Source of the DNA: Ignavibacteriales bacterium
Lineage (GTDB): Bacteria > Bacteroidota > Ignavibacteria > Ignavibacteriales > Ignavibacteriaceae
NCBI GenBank assembly: GCA_016709765.1
Contig: JADJMD010000015.1
Span: forward strand, 186,001-250,000
Reading direction: 5' to 3'
Length of the DNA: 64,000 nucleotides
Shown here piece after piece: positions 37,997 to 48,365 of the stretch. Below the pieces are notes generated by a model. That model made no database searches, had not been told where the DNA came from, and saw nothing but the letters and a program-made list of their open reading frames with translations. Position numbers and translations under genes: made by a program. How positions within the stretch are numbered: position 1 is the first letter of the stretch; each line of letters opens with the position of its first letter.

Positions 37997-39361
37997 TTAA
38001 TAAATCTTTTTGAGCAGAGCACCTTTAAAGTAATGAATTGTTATTTCATCAAATTGGTAACCTTGTTCTGCCATAACTGCTGCACCTATTTGGCAAAGCC
38101 CAACACCATGACCCCAACCGGCACCGTGTAAAATAAATTTTTCAGGAACGCCGCTAACATCTCCAGTTTTTTCAACATAAAAAGCCGAACTGTAAAGATG
38201 TGTTTCTGAAAAAGTTCTTCTTATCTCTAGTTCTTTACCTATAGTTAGTGTTTTTTTTGAACCAACTATTTTTAATTTAACAATTCGCGACGAAAACCCA
38301 CGTTCAATCGGGATAAGATCTTTAATCCTTCCAAAATCAATCCCACTTTTTCTATTTATAAGATCCGAAAGCTGATCTTGAGTAAACTCAACTTTCCATC
38401 TATAAAAATCTTTTGTTTCTTGATCATAATCTAAAAGGATTTGATTTAATATTTTAGGATCCGCGGTATTACAAAACGCTGGTGGGTTTGCTTGAATCCA
38501 TTTTACTGCATTTACTTCTTTTGTAAAATCATCATCTAGTTCATCTGCAATAAATTTGTAATCATAAATAGCAGAAAGTGACGGGTGCTTTACAGGCTCC
38601 CAAACATTTTCAAACGATTCTGAAATCCCACCGCAGGATTTAGAAAAGCGTGCATCGAGAATTTTCCCATCCTCCAGCAATACAATTCCTACCGTTTGTT
38701 CAACAGCCGCTCTTACAGCATCAGAAGTCATTTTAGTAACACCTTGATAACGCTGACAATGATCATCGGCACAAACATCAAAAAGTTTATGATCTTCCCT
38801 ATCGTACCATTTAATTATTTCATCTTCTGATTGAAATCCTGATTCATAATTTGCTTTCTTCTTTTTCAGCAATTTTGATTTTTCAATTTGTGCAAGCAGC
38901 CAGCTTCTTGATACAACCGCTGTGGCTTTTAACATTTGCATCGAACACTTTGCGCTCATTTCAGACGAGATAACACTCATTAAGTATTTTTCAATAGGTA
39001 CAATATTTACTACTGTAATTTTTCCGTTGTCTTTAATAAGTTTTAGCGAGTGTGTAAAACGCTGCTTCTCTTTTCTCTCCCAGTGGAACTTAACTCCAAT
39101 CACAACATCTCTTATAAGAAAAGATTCGTTATCTGGTTCTTGGGGTTCAAAAATAATTTCATCAGTTATATCAATTTTATCTTTATCACTTTTACAAATT
39201 ATTCTATTATCTACTAGTTCAGCTTCAAATCTTCCGCTAAAGAAATTTTTAAAACCATAAGAACTAAAATCTCCATAAAGTTCAAATTTAATTTTTGTGT
39301 CGCTAAGAATTCCAACACTAATTAAGGGTTCGCTGTCATATCCCAACATTATATTGCCCAT
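37997..39361 (-). CDS. SpoIID/LytB domain protein
   Basis: Protein of 454 residues with the SpoIID/LytB fold known from peptidoglycan-remodelling lytic transglycosylases and amidase enhancers. Signature parts: YLMSVISSEMSAKCSMQMLKATAVVSRSW, DDHCQRYQGV, RFSKSCGGISES and the C-terminal GAGWGHGVGLCQIGAAVMAEQGY. No signal peptide is evident at the predicted start (MGNIMLGYDSEPLI), so either export is unusual or the start lies elsewhere. It may share a transcript with the GT4 and DUF4922 genes downstream. Confidence 0.88.
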   Translation of the reverse strand: MGNIMLGYDSEPLISVGILSDTKIKFELYGDFSSYGFKNFFSGRFEAELVDNRIICKSDKDKIDITDEIIFEPQEPDNESFLIRDVVIGVKFHWERKEKQRFTHSLKLIKDNGKITVVNIVPIEKYLMSVISSEMSAKCSMQMLKATAVVSRSWLLAQIEKSKLLKKKKANYESGFQSEDEIIKWYDREDHKLFDVCADDHCQRYQGVTKMTSDAVRAAVEQTVGIVLLEDGKILDARFSKSCGGISESFENVWEPVKHPSLSAIYDYKFIADELDDDFTKEVNAVKWIQANPPAFCNTADPKILNQILLDYDQETKDFYRWKVEFTQDQLSDLINRKSGIDFGRIKDLIPIERGFSSRIVKLKIVGSKKTLTIGKELEIRRTFSETHLYSSAFYVEKTGDVSGVPEKFILHGAGWGHGVGLCQIGAAVMAEQGYQFDEITIHYFKGALLKKIY

Positions 39362-39578
39362 TGAAATTGTATTTAAATAATAAAAAATGTTTACTGTTAA
39401 AATATAAGAATTGTGGAGATATTAGCTTACAACATTGTTTGTTAAATACATGAATTTTTAACTTTATTATTTACTGATTGGCGATTATGAGTTGAAAATC
39501 AAATAATTGCAAATGATAAGTTTATTAGGAAGTTACTTTATTTATTTGGGGATTTCGTGGAGAGACAATTTGATGATT

Positions 39579-39616
39579 AAAAAAACAGCTCAGTCCGTTG
39601 CAGCGAACTGAGCTTT
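39579..39616 (-). terminator. terminator after DUF4397 T9SS protein gene
   Basis: Minus-strand stem AGCTCAGT / ACTGAGCT with a 12-base loop and seven T residues (A-run 39579-39585 on the plus strand), 30 bp after the stop. Confidence 0.88.
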
Positions 39617-39647
39617 GAATAAGTATTTACAGAGGAGACATTTCTCG

Positions 39648-42254
39648 TTATTTCATTAAGATCATCTTTTTTGTTGAACTGAAATTATCCGTTTTTATTG
39701 AATATAAATAGACACCATTACTTAAACTTGATGCATCAAATCTTAGATCATACTTTCCAGCTGATTGTGTTTGATTTACAAGTGTTGATACTTCATTGCC
39801 TAGTATATCATATACTTTAATAGTTACAAATGAATTTTGTGGAATACTGTAACTGATTATTGTTGATGGATTGAATGGGTTTGGATAATTTTGTTCTAAT
39901 GCAAATACAGACGGTGCTGTTAAATCTACATTTAGAATATTCGAATATTCAAACGATCCATCAAAATCCACTTGCTTAAGTCTGTATGAATAACTTCCTA
40001 CTGGCAACTTAGAATCTGTGAATGAATAGTTCTGTATTTCTGTTGTAGTTCCTTTCCCTCTAACAAAACCGATACTTACAAAACTTTCACCTGATTTTCT
40101 TTGTATTTCAAATCCGTTGTTATTTGTTTCTGTAGCAGTTGACCAACTAAGGCTTACATCTGAGCCTTTAACATTAGCTGTAAACGCACTTAATTCAACA
40201 GGAACGACTCCTTGATTTAGGGAAATGACCGTTCCATTTGGAAGTGCTGCAAACAAACCAAATGCTGCTCCATTTTGATTGCCCGAAGGGTTAAGGAACC
40301 CAGAAGCAAAAACTGCTGCAGCTCCGCCGCTTAATCCCGCCAACGGGGCTATAAAGGAGGCAACCAATGTTGTCCCATCTGCCAGATATAGATCAAGAGT
40401 GTAATTACCTGCAGGTACAGAGAAATAAGGAGTTAGATCTCCATAAGCTGCGTCATTAACTAATACAAGGTTACCTGCTTCTCTTGCTTTTACATCAACT
40501 GTCGGTGCATCTGTAGATCCGTGTAATACAAATAAATCAACATCAGAACCAACTGCCGTTTCTCTAGCCATTGTTTTTACTAAAAGGGTAAATCCTGTAT
40601 TTCTTCCATCAGGATTTGGTAAATAACCACCGGTTAACAATCCATTAGCAATTACAACATATTTTTCATCAGCAGAAAGTATTACAGGAAAATTTGCCAA
40701 TGTATCATTTACAGATGTGCTGTTACCAGGGGCAACACCTATGTTTAATGTAACGCCCGCAGGAAGATCAATAAACGGAGTTGCTGTTCTAAAAGCAAAA
40801 TCAGGAATTGCTAAAGCATCATTTACATAAACATCCACACTACCAGCCAATACATCTGCCGAGTTGTGAATAACCTGTACTCTTGCACTAGGAGCTGTGG
40901 CTGCAGGCAATTGAACAACAGTTCCGTTTGCTAAAGCTGCAAACAAACCAAAGGCTGCTCCATTTTGATTTGATGTTGGATCAAGGAAACCAGAGGCAAA
41001 TACTGCTGCTGATCCACCACCTAAACCGGTTAGCGGTGCAGTGAATGATGCTACATAGTTAACACCGTTACCAAGATATAAATCTAAAGTTATACTTTGC
41101 GCAGGCGCTGTAAGATAAGGGGTTATATCACCATAAGCTGCATCATCAACTATTGTTGCGCTGGATAGTTCGCGAACTTTTACATCAACAGTTGGCGCAT
41201 CTGTTGATCCGTGCAATACAAATAAATCAACACCCGAGCCCGTTCCAACTTCTTGCGCCATGGGCTTTACAAATAATGTAAAGTCTGTGCTTCTACTATC
41301 AGGGTTTGGAGCGTATCCGGAAGTTAAAACTCCATTTGCAAATACTACATATTTTTCACCACTGGCTAAAACAACCGGAAAATTCTTCAATGTATCATTT
41401 ACTGATGTACTATTACCCGGAGCCACACCAATATTTAATGTAACACCAGCAGGCAAATCAATAAATGGTGTTGCAGAACGAAATTCAAAATCTGGAATTG
41501 CCAATGCATCATTAACATAAATATCTACACTGCCGGCTAGAACATCTGCAGAATTATGAATGACTTGTACTCTTGCTGTATTGGATTGTCCTGAAGTAAC
41601 AATAAAATGATCAACCCAAACATTATCAGAGTTATTTCCTAATGGTCCTCCGTCTACAATGTAATAATTAACAGCGGCATAAATTTGTGATCCTGCAAAT
41701 GCAGAAAGATCAAAAGCATATCTATTCCAGGCGCCAATCGGGCCACTTACTAAGAAGTATGCTATTTCTGTAAAACTACTTGGATTTTGATCAGTTGTTG
41801 AAATTAAAACTTTTAAAGAATCCGGGTATGTTCCACCAATTGAACCAGCATAAAAAATCAAGCTATCACCAGATGCAATTGTTGGAATTTGTGGACTAAT
41901 TAACCATTCATCTATCAACCCACTGCTGTTTGCATTTGTATAATTACTGAACCAAAAACTTTGTCCAGCTTGTGGAATTACGTTTCCGCCAGTAAAAGTT
42001 ATTAGTTGTTCAAAAGTGTAGGCTGATCCGCTCCCATCGTTATCTATTACAAGCCAATTAGATGGTTGAATCAAAGTGTTAAATGTTTCTTCCCATTTGA
42101 TGTTTCCTTCAGCAAAATTGGGCTTTATTGTTGTAGGCTTAAAGTCTGAACTATTGGGAAGCCTTAAGCTTCTTGTGTTTGCATCCTGTGCAAAAATATT
42201 GGGCGTAATTGCAAAAATTACAATTACCAGCAAAAAGTTTAGGAATTTGTTCAT
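39648..42254 (-). CDS. T9SS cargo protein with choice-of-anchor J and two DUF4397 domains
   Basis: Secreted surface protein of 868 residues. Order: signal peptide (FLLVIVIFAITPNIFAQ), a choice-of-anchor J-type domain (about 50-220, WEETFNT...PSNWLVIDNDG), two tandem DUF4397 domains of about 230 residues each (starting near 226 and 456 with RVQVIHNSADVLAGSVD), a short linker domain (VELSAFTANVKGSDVSLSWSTATETNNNGFEIQRK), and a C-terminal T9SS type A sorting domain with NYPNPFNPST. The last 80 residues are nearly identical to those of the next gene. Ligand unknown; DUF4397 proteins are cell-surface sandwich folds. Its terminator is just downstream. Confidence 0.88.
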   Translation of the reverse strand: MNKFLNFLLVIVIFAITPNIFAQDANTRSLRLPNSSDFKPTTIKPNFAEGNIKWEETFNTLIQPSNWLVIDNDGSGSAYTFEQLITFTGGNVIPQAGQSFWFSNYTNANSSGLIDEWLISPQIPTIASGDSLIFYAGSIGGTYPDSLKVLISTTDQNPSSFTEIAYFLVSGPIGAWNRYAFDLSAFAGSQIYAAVNYYIVDGGPLGNNSDNVWVDHFIVTSGQSNTARVQVIHNSADVLAGSVDIYVNDALAIPDFEFRSATPFIDLPAGVTLNIGVAPGNSTSVNDTLKNFPVVLASGEKYVVFANGVLTSGYAPNPDSRSTDFTLFVKPMAQEVGTGSGVDLFVLHGSTDAPTVDVKVRELSSATIVDDAAYGDITPYLTAPAQSITLDLYLGNGVNYVASFTAPLTGLGGGSAAVFASGFLDPTSNQNGAAFGLFAALANGTVVQLPAATAPSARVQVIHNSADVLAGSVDVYVNDALAIPDFAFRTATPFIDLPAGVTLNIGVAPGNSTSVNDTLANFPVILSADEKYVVIANGLLTGGYLPNPDGRNTGFTLLVKTMARETAVGSDVDLFVLHGSTDAPTVDVKAREAGNLVLVNDAAYGDLTPYFSVPAGNYTLDLYLADGTTLVASFIAPLAGLSGGAAAVFASGFLNPSGNQNGAAFGLFAALPNGTVISLNQGVVPVELSAFTANVKGSDVSLSWSTATETNNNGFEIQRKSGESFVSIGFVRGKGTTTEIQNYSFTDSKLPVGSYSYRLKQVDFDGSFEYSNILNVDLTAPSVFALEQNYPNPFNPSTIISYSIPQNSFVTIKVYDILGNEVSTLVNQTQSAGKYDLRFDASSLSNGVYLYSIKTDNFSSTKKMILMK
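40206..41578 (-). repeat. tandem internal duplication of DUF4397 domain
   Basis: Two units of about 690 bp inside the preceding gene (about 40898-41578 and 40206-40888). Both encode RVQVIHNSADVLAGSVD, IPDF-FR-ATPFIDLPAGV, VAPGNSTSVNDTL and ASGFL-P--NQNGAAFGLFA with strong DNA-level similarity at unit starts. Confidence 0.8.
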
Positions 42255-42426
42255 AATTGTCTCCTTTTAATTATAGTTAATTAGTTGTTTTTAGATAGAT
42301 CAAGATCTATAATCAAAACGGAGAATAGAAATTTAAAGTTCCCTCGAAAAAAAATTTTGCTTTGGGAACTTATTACACTTAGATGCTGTTTAGATAAGTT
42401 ATTTTAAAAGCTAAGTTAATAAATAA

Positions 42427-42456
42427 AATAAAAAGGCACGATTGCTCGTGCCTTAA
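42427..42456 (-). terminator. terminator of the GGCACGA...TCGTGCC type
   Basis: Stem AAGGCACG / CGTGCCTT with loop ATTGCT, then a minus-strand T-rich tail (TTTTTATTTTATTT). It ends the 42492-44237 transcript. Near-identical hairpins recur at 55258 and 57019. Confidence 0.9.
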
Positions 42457-42491
42457 AAGAATCCATCCTGAATTCTTAATGATTATCAAAA

Positions 42492-44237
42492 TTATTTCAT
42501 TAAAATCATTTTCTTTGTTGAATTGAAATTATCTGCTTTTATGCTGTAAAAGTATACTCCATTGCTCAAGTTTGATGCATCAAATCTTAGATCATACTTT
42601 CCTGCTGATTGTGTTTGATTAACAAGTGTTGCAACTTCATTTCCAATTATGTCATAAACCTTTAGCGTTACAAATGAATTTTGCGGAATGCTGTAACTAA
42701 TTATTGTTGATGGATTGAATGGGTTTGGATAATTCTGCTCTAAAGCGAATACAGAAGGGGCAGTAACTTCAACTTCAACGATTTCTGAATAAGCAAACTC
42801 ACCATTGAAATCAATTTGTTTTAATCTATAGTAAAATTTTCCATTGCTTACAGAGTTATCGATATATGAATAACTTTGTGGTTCCGTTGTTGTACCGAAT
42901 CCAGGAACAAATGCGATATTAGTAAAATTAATTCTATCGGAACTTTTTTGAATTTGAAATCCGGAATTATTTATCTCAGTTGCTGTATTCCAGTTAAGCA
43001 CCACATTGCCATTAACGTTTGATCCAACAAACGAAGTTAGCTCAACAGGTACTATTGAAAAATCAATTAAATTTACGTACTGTGCACTGATACCGGATAC
43101 AATATTTCTAACAAGTGCGCCGGTAGTATCATCTATTTCTGCTATAAAAGATCCATTAGTAACGATATAATTTCCACCAGGCAACTGATAACATCCACGC
43201 AAACCTGTAACTGCGTTAAACGAGTTTAGCAGTGTTCCAGTTGAGTTGTAAATATACAACGCGGATGGAATTGAAAATCCCGCAACACAAATATTACCAT
43301 TAGATGATTCAAACATTTGTTGAGGAAATGCTATGCTTGGAATAAAATTATCAATATAATTGCCATTCAAATCATAACGATGTGCTGCATTGCTTGTGCT
43401 TGCAGTTACCAAACAATCGTTTGTTCTAAAAAGGATATCGAACGGACTGTTTAATCCCCCGGCACCTATAGCAATAAAATTGCCAAGATAATTTCCGACT
43501 GCATCAAACTCTGCTATTCCATTTTGATTTCCACTGCTACCAACCGTTACTACCATATTTCCGTTTGGTCTAAAATTGTGTCCACGGATATTATCAAGAA
43601 TAGCTGTATTAACGCCCGCAACTGGGGCAAAAAATCCGAGATATGTTCCCGCTGTATCATACTTTTGGACAAGGTCATCAGCTTGATCTGAGAGAGTTAA
43701 AAAGCCGTACGGTGATAATCTTATTTGCTTAGGCGATGATAAGTTAGTTGGATCAAGAATAAAAGCATTATCAACCAAATCGCCGGTTATTGCATCAAGA
43801 AGTACAACTGCATCCGTTGTCCAATCTGGAATAGCAAGGTAAGATGTTGATACTCCTCTATTTAAAATGCTTGAGTAACCGAGTGAAGGGTTTTGGATAG
43901 GTTGATTTGAATAGTGGACTCTTGCTTTGGATATATCATAATCTCTTTGAATCTCTACCCAATATGCAACGCTTCCACTAATAGCATCTTTAACATTGTT
44001 AACTACAGCATAAACAACTTTTCCATTTTCAATTCCTCTTGCTTCGATAAAAACCCCATCTGCAGTGTAGATTGTATGAGGCAATCCTAACTTATCCGCA
44101 AGTTTTCTTGCATCAAAAACAAGTTGAGAGTTCTCTTCTGCAGAGATAGTAAGTTCTGAATATGTAATTCTACTCTGAACCTGGGCAAAAACCAGAGAAA
44201 AAGAAAAAATAACAAATAGAAATGTAAACAGTTTCAT
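42492..44237 (-). CDS. T9SS cargo protein with beta-propeller-like (SMP-30/NHL-type) repeats
   Basis: Secreted protein of about 581 residues. The start is set at ATG 44237, which gives a clean signal peptide (MKLFTFLFVIFSFSLVFAQ) preceded by AAGAGGT; an upstream ATG at 44333 would add 32 improbable residues. The middle has recurring strand patterns (YLAIPDWTTDAVVLLDAITG, GHNFRPNGNMVVTVGSSG, IAEFDAVGNYLGNF, HRYDLNGNYIDNFIPS) consistent with a propeller. The FVGSNVNGNVVLNWNTATEINNSG domain and a type A T9SS sorting domain (NYPNPFNPST) follow. It is paired with the neighbouring T9SS gene. Confidence 0.85.
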   Translation of the reverse strand: MKLFTFLFVIFSFSLVFAQVQSRITYSELTISAEENSQLVFDARKLADKLGLPHTIYTADGVFIEARGIENGKVVYAVVNNVKDAISGSVAYWVEIQRDYDISKARVHYSNQPIQNPSLGYSSILNRGVSTSYLAIPDWTTDAVVLLDAITGDLVDNAFILDPTNLSSPKQIRLSPYGFLTLSDQADDLVQKYDTAGTYLGFFAPVAGVNTAILDNIRGHNFRPNGNMVVTVGSSGNQNGIAEFDAVGNYLGNFIAIGAGGLNSPFDILFRTNDCLVTASTSNAAHRYDLNGNYIDNFIPSIAFPQQMFESSNGNICVAGFSIPSALYIYNSTGTLLNSFNAVTGLRGCYQLPGGNYIVTNGSFIAEIDDTTGALVRNIVSGISAQYVNLIDFSIVPVELTSFVGSNVNGNVVLNWNTATEINNSGFQIQKSSDRINFTNIAFVPGFGTTTEPQSYSYIDNSVSNGKFYYRLKQIDFNGEFAYSEIVEVEVTAPSVFALEQNYPNPFNPSTIISYSIPQNSFVTLKVYDIIGNEVATLVNQTQSAGKYDLRFDASNLSNGVYFYSIKADNFNSTKKMILMK

Positions 44238-44360
44238 TTTGTACCTCTTATTTAATTGTTGAAAATAATTAAAGGACTTTGTTTGAACGCTCAATCTGGT
44301 TATAAAAATGACAAAATTATATATATAAATCAATCGATTGAGTTAATTAGTTTTTGGGAG

Positions 44361-44926
44361 TCACAATTCACTGTGTCTAAAACAACTTATTAAATGATCA
44401 TTTACCATCCCAGTTGCTTGCATGTGCGCATAGATAATAGTTGAACCAACAAACTTGAATCCTCGTTTTTTCAGATCTTCACTTATCAAATCAGAAAGTT
44501 CTGTTCTTGCTGGCAGTTCTTTTATTGATTTGAATTTATTTTTATTGGTTTACAGTTTACAAATCCCCAAATGTATTTATCAAAGGTTCCAAATTCTTTT
44601 CTTACTTCTAAAAATGCTTTTGCATTTGTCACTGCTGAATTTATTTTCAACTGATTTCGAATGATTCCAGCATTCTTCATTAAAGAATTAATTTTTCGTT
44701 TATCATATTTAGCAACTTTGTTAAAATCAAAATTATCAAATGCTTTTCGAAAGTTTTGTCTTTTATAAAGAATTGTTCTCCAGCTTAATCCAGCTTGAAA
44801 ACCCTCCAGTAATAAAAATCCAAAAAGCTTTTTATCGTTGTGGATTGGTAATCCCCATTCTTTATCGTGATATTTAATATATAAGTCATCTTGGGCTGGC
44901 CAGGGACAGCGAGTCATATTTTTCAT
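44361..44926 (-). CDS. tag: DNA-3-methyladenine glycosylase I (frameshifted in this sequence)
   Basis: Base-excision repair glycosylase removing 3-methyladenine, about 188 residues once repaired. The N-terminal part (44522-44926) shows RCPWPAQDDLYIKYHDKEWG and EGFQAGLSWRTILYKRQNF. The C-terminal part lies in another frame: SDLISEDLKKRGFKFVGSTI, then YAHMQATGMVNDH. A missing base in the T-run 44539-44543 joins them. Zinc ligands of Tag (Cys near the N-terminus, His and Cys near the end) are all present across the two halves. The break is probably an indel error. Confidence 0.88.
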
Positions 44927-45078
44927 TTACAAATCCTCAGTTTGATTCTTGTACCTAGTATAAATTAAATAATTATTTAATAAACAACTAAAAATAATTT
45001 AACAACTATTTGTGCATGATCAAACATATTTCAATTTTTGAAGTGTCGCTATAAAACAATCAAAATAGGAGCAATTTT

Positions 45079-45887
45079 ATGAAAAAGATATTTTTTGTTC
45101 TTCCATTAGTTTTACTTATTGTTGGTTTTACTGCTGAACGTATTATTAATGACAAGTTAAAAGCTTACTTCAGCAATTTAAAACTGATGAAGATGCGGCT
45201 AAATCCAATGTTTTTTATGCTATATCTGGTCCATCATTTTATATCCCCAATGTAAAAGTGATAAAAGATCTTGCCTTTGGTGACAGAATATCTTTAATTC
45301 AATCTATTGGAATAAATGTAAAAGAATATACTGCTTCAAAAGATTTTATTGCAAAGTATAATCAATTAAGAGAAGACAGAAAACCAACTCCGCCAGAGGC
45401 TCCAAAATATTCGGCTCAATTAAAACAGGAGCAGAAAGAAAGCTTAAAGAATAGCATTGCTGAAATGGAAAAATCAAAATCACAAGCAGCTAAAGATCAA
45501 CAAAGTATGTTTGATGAAATATTAAAAACCCTAAAACAACAATTAACTGATATGGATGATCCTAACAAATCAATGTATACCCCAGAGATGGACGAGTACA
45601 TAAAGCAAAGTTATCAGATGCAGGTTGATGATTATAATAACAAAGTAGCTGAATGGAAAAACGAGTATCCTGAAAATAATCCAAAACCAATGATAAAAAA
45701 TTGGTTAAAAATGTTTTTAGAAAAATCTGCGGATATAAACTTTGATGCAAAAACTGTAAAAGGAAAGGATGGATTGTATAAATTTGTTGATCAACAATAT
45801 GAATACAAAGACAGCCAATGGAAACTTTATTATAGAGCTGGCAAAGAATCTGTTGCTGCTGCAAAACATTTGCGCAAAACTGGTTAA
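45079..45887 (+). CDS. hypothetical protein with N-terminal signal/anchor (frameshifted)
   Basis: The N-terminus MKKIFFVLPLVLLIVGFTAE (from ATG 45079, preceded by AGGAGC) is in one frame. The rest, from QQFKTDEDAAKSNVFYAISG onward, is in another; one missing base near 45164-45167 (GCTTA for GCTTTA) joins them as DKLKALLQQFKTDED. The 269-residue product has a helical charged middle (KQEQKESLKNSIAEMEKSKSQ) and a C-terminus with YEYKDSQWKLYYRAGKESV. No family recognised; probably exported or membrane-anchored. Confidence 0.6.
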
Positions 45888-46000
45888 GTGAATTAAAATA
45901 AATCTCTTAAAATTTAGTTGCATAAGTTATCAATTACTATGTTTTTCTTTATTAACCAATAACATAGTTTTAATTTTACAATAACAATCGAAATGTAAGT

Positions 46001-46508
46001 ATGAAATATTTAGGGTTTATTACAATAGTAATTTTGGTTTTGGCCGGGTGTTCAAAAGATGATAGCTCAAATCCTGTTACCTCGGATAAAAATGCCACAG
46101 GTTTTGTAAGAGGAGATTTAAAATGGTTCTAACTGGTACGCAAATAAGATTATCACAAGTAAAAGCGGAAACACCCGGACTGTTAAAGCTACATTAGATT
46201 TTACAAATGACCCTGTATACACAACTTCAACTCTTGAGTTTAAGATAAGCGTTAGTCAATCCGGAATTTTTGGAATTGGAGAAGACGAGCCAGGATTTCA
46301 ATATGTCATCAAGGCATATTATAAGCTGATTTCCCGCAGCGGAACTAATGACGAGAACTACAAAGCATACTACGATAACATTAGTTTTTTAACTATCAAT
46401 AGAATTACAGATAAAGATCTTGATGCTATTTTTACATTTACTGCGCGCACTGATGATTCATTAAAAACAGTTGTATTCACCAATGGATCTATACAGATAA
46501 ACTACTAA
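46001..46508 (+). CDS. hypothetical lipoprotein (frameshifted)
   Basis: Lipoprotein of about 169 residues with signal MKYLGFITIVILVLAGC and lipobox Cys17. The frame stops at 46137 after GFVRGDLKWF. Inserting one A in the run 46120-46123 continues it as GDLKNGSNWYANKIITSKSG through to a stop at 46506-46508, with the beta-rich remainder (STLEFKISVSQSGIFGIGED, IFTFTARTDDSLKTVVFTNG). No known domain. Confidence 0.6.
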
Positions 46509-46667
46509 ACTAAGTTTGTAAAATTCTTAAGACGTATATCACAAACCGAGTAATATTGCTTGATCGGGTTATATTTTGTACAAATATGTGATTTCTACCA
46601 AAACATAAATCAAATTCTTACCCCATATTTAACGCACATTTATTTTATACTTTCTAGGAATCTCAAA

Positions 46668-47587
46668 ATGCAAACCATACTAGGTTCATCCGGTATAATA
46701 GGTACAGAGCTTGCCAAAGCTTTAACTAAATATACGGACAAGATCAGACTTGTAAGCCGCAAGCCCAAACGTGTAAATCCAACAGATCAACTATTTGTTG
46801 CTGATCTTACAAATGCACAACAAGTTTTATCCGCTGTTGATGGTTCTCAAGTTGTCTATCTAACCGTTGGACTTCAATACAAAATCAGCGTTTGGCAAAA
46901 ACAATGGCCAGTAATTATGCAAAATGTTATTGATGCTTGTAAAACACACAAAGCTAAACTTGTTTTCTTTGATAATGTTTATGCTTATGGTTTGGTAAAT
47001 GGATGGATGAGAGAAGATACACGTATCAATCCAACTAGTAAAAAGGAGAAGTGAGAGCGCAAATTGCACAAATGATTATGAGGGAAGTAGAAGGTGGAAA
47101 CCTGGATGCGATTATAGCAAGAGCAGCAGATTTTTATGGTCCGAACACTCCACTAAGTTTTGCCACCGTAACTGTATTTGATAATTTTAAGAAGGGAAAA
47201 AAAGCGCAATGGTTTATTGATGCGAATAAAAAACATTCGATGACTTACACTCCCGATGCAGGAAAAGCAACAGCACTTTTAGGAAATACGAATTCAGCCT
47301 ACAATCAAATCTGGCATTTACCAACCGATAAAAATGTTTTAACAGGTAAGGAATTTATTGAGATTGCAGCAAAAGCATTTAGTGCTAAACCAAATTACAC
47401 GGTTTTGAAAATGTGGATGATAAAAATGGTTGGATTGTTCATTCCTATTGTAAAAGAAAGTATTGAAATGCTATATCAAAACGAGTACGATTATTTATTT
47501 GACAGCACTAAGTTTGAAAAAGCATTTAATTTTGTCCCAATAAGTTATAAAGATGGTATTGCAGAAACTGTAAAATCAATGAAATAA
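46668..47587 (+). CDS. NAD(P)-dependent epimerase/dehydratase-type (SDR) protein (frameshifted)
   Basis: Extended short-chain-dehydrogenase-like protein of about 306 residues. The start is at ATG 46668 (AGGAA upstream), giving MQTILGSSGIIGTELAKAL with a GxxGxxG nucleotide-binding loop; the longer upstream frame has no supporting start. The frame breaks at the A-run 47040-47044; one extra A restores NPTSKKGEVRAQIAQMIMRE. The second half contains AIIARAADFYGPNTP and WHLPTDKNVLTGKEFIEI, typical of this family. Substrate unknown. Confidence 0.82.
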
Positions 47588-47588
47588 A

Positions 47589-48107
47589 TTAAAATAATTT
47601 ACCCCAGCCAGCTTTTGGTTTTCCCAGCCAAACCCAAGCAATAAAATCTGTTATTGGTGGTTCGCCACCAAGTTCTCGTAAGCGAGTATTAATTTGGGCG
47701 CGATGATATGTGCTGTGAGAAGCTACTTGAAGTATTGTTTCTTCAAGTGTTGCAGGTACAACTTTCTTTCCAATTCTTCTTTCCATAAAAACAGACCATG
47801 GAATTTGAACTAATTTGTCTTTATCAAATTCATTTTGCAATGAGAAAAAATCGTTTAGCTTTTGTTGATATTCAAATCCCCATTTTGCAATTGACTTAAG
47901 ATCAGCAAACTCTTCAGGTTTGGGAATTTCCCTTGGTGATTCATTCCACAAAAACAAAAAGGCATATTGTACTTGATGGATATGATATAGAAGCTTTTTA
48001 ATTCTTTCATCTTTGTCAGATTCTGAAAATGATAAAACTTTTTTCCAGACCTCTGCATCTGCCCACTTCATATGGTTAAATAAGGTTTCTATTGCGCCCG
48101 ATTTCAT
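47589..48107 (-). CDS. DinB family protein
   Basis: Four-helix-bundle DinB/YfiT-like protein of 172 residues, a family of metal-binding putative thiol-dependent transferases. Conserved His positions are visible in LLYHIHQVQYAFLF and near the end in VASHSTYHRAQINTRLRELGG, which together form the usual three-His metal site. The preferred thiol and substrate are unknown. A second, YfiT-type member is at 53768-54295. Confidence 0.88.
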   Translation of the reverse strand: MKSGAIETLFNHMKWADAEVWKKVLSFSESDKDERIKKLLYHIHQVQYAFLFLWNESPREIPKPEEFADLKSIAKWGFEYQQKLNDFFSLQNEFDKDKLVQIPWSVFMERRIGKKVVPATLEETILQVASHSTYHRAQINTRLRELGGEPPITDFIAWVWLGKPKAGWGKLF

Positions 48108-48117
48108 ATTAATTCTT

Positions 48118-48363
48118 TCAGCAGTTTTTATTAAAAATTATATTATCTAGTTCCACCATATCATCCAGCCGAATAATTTTTCCATCAATGGTTTTAAGAA
48201 ACTCAATTTTATCCTTTGAAAATAAATCCGCAATTACACATTCAATTATCTCGTTTTCATTATTATCATTTGTATAAGAAAGCTTAATGACTTGTTTTCT
48301 TAAAGCCCGGAGTTCCAGTTCATCATAAAGTTCACACGCAATAGGTTTATACTCTTTGCTCAT
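48118..48363 (-). CDS. Rof-like Rho-binding antiterminator family protein
   Basis: Small protein of 81 residues (start at ATG 48363; the ATG eight codons earlier lies inside the upstream gene and lacks support). It starts MSKEYKPIACELYDELEL and has a beta-rich body (VIKLSYTNDNNENEIIECVI, KTIDGKIIRLDDMVELDNI), matching the Rof/YaeO family that binds Rho and inhibits termination in Enterobacteria. Function in this lineage is inferred from homology. Confidence 0.75.
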   Translation of the reverse strand: MSKEYKPIACELYDELELRALRKQVIKLSYTNDNNENEIIECVIADLFSKDKIEFLKTIDGKIIRLDDMVELDNIIFNKNC

Positions 48364-48365
48364 AT

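Noticed and set aside
40206..41578. Possible CRISPR-like or VNTR array in the T9SS gene
   Set aside because: Only two long units, in frame and coding for a known domain; no short spacers.
44455..44664. Plus-strand open frame overlapping tag
   Set aside because: Shadow of the tag gene; the minus-strand frames carry all conserved residues.
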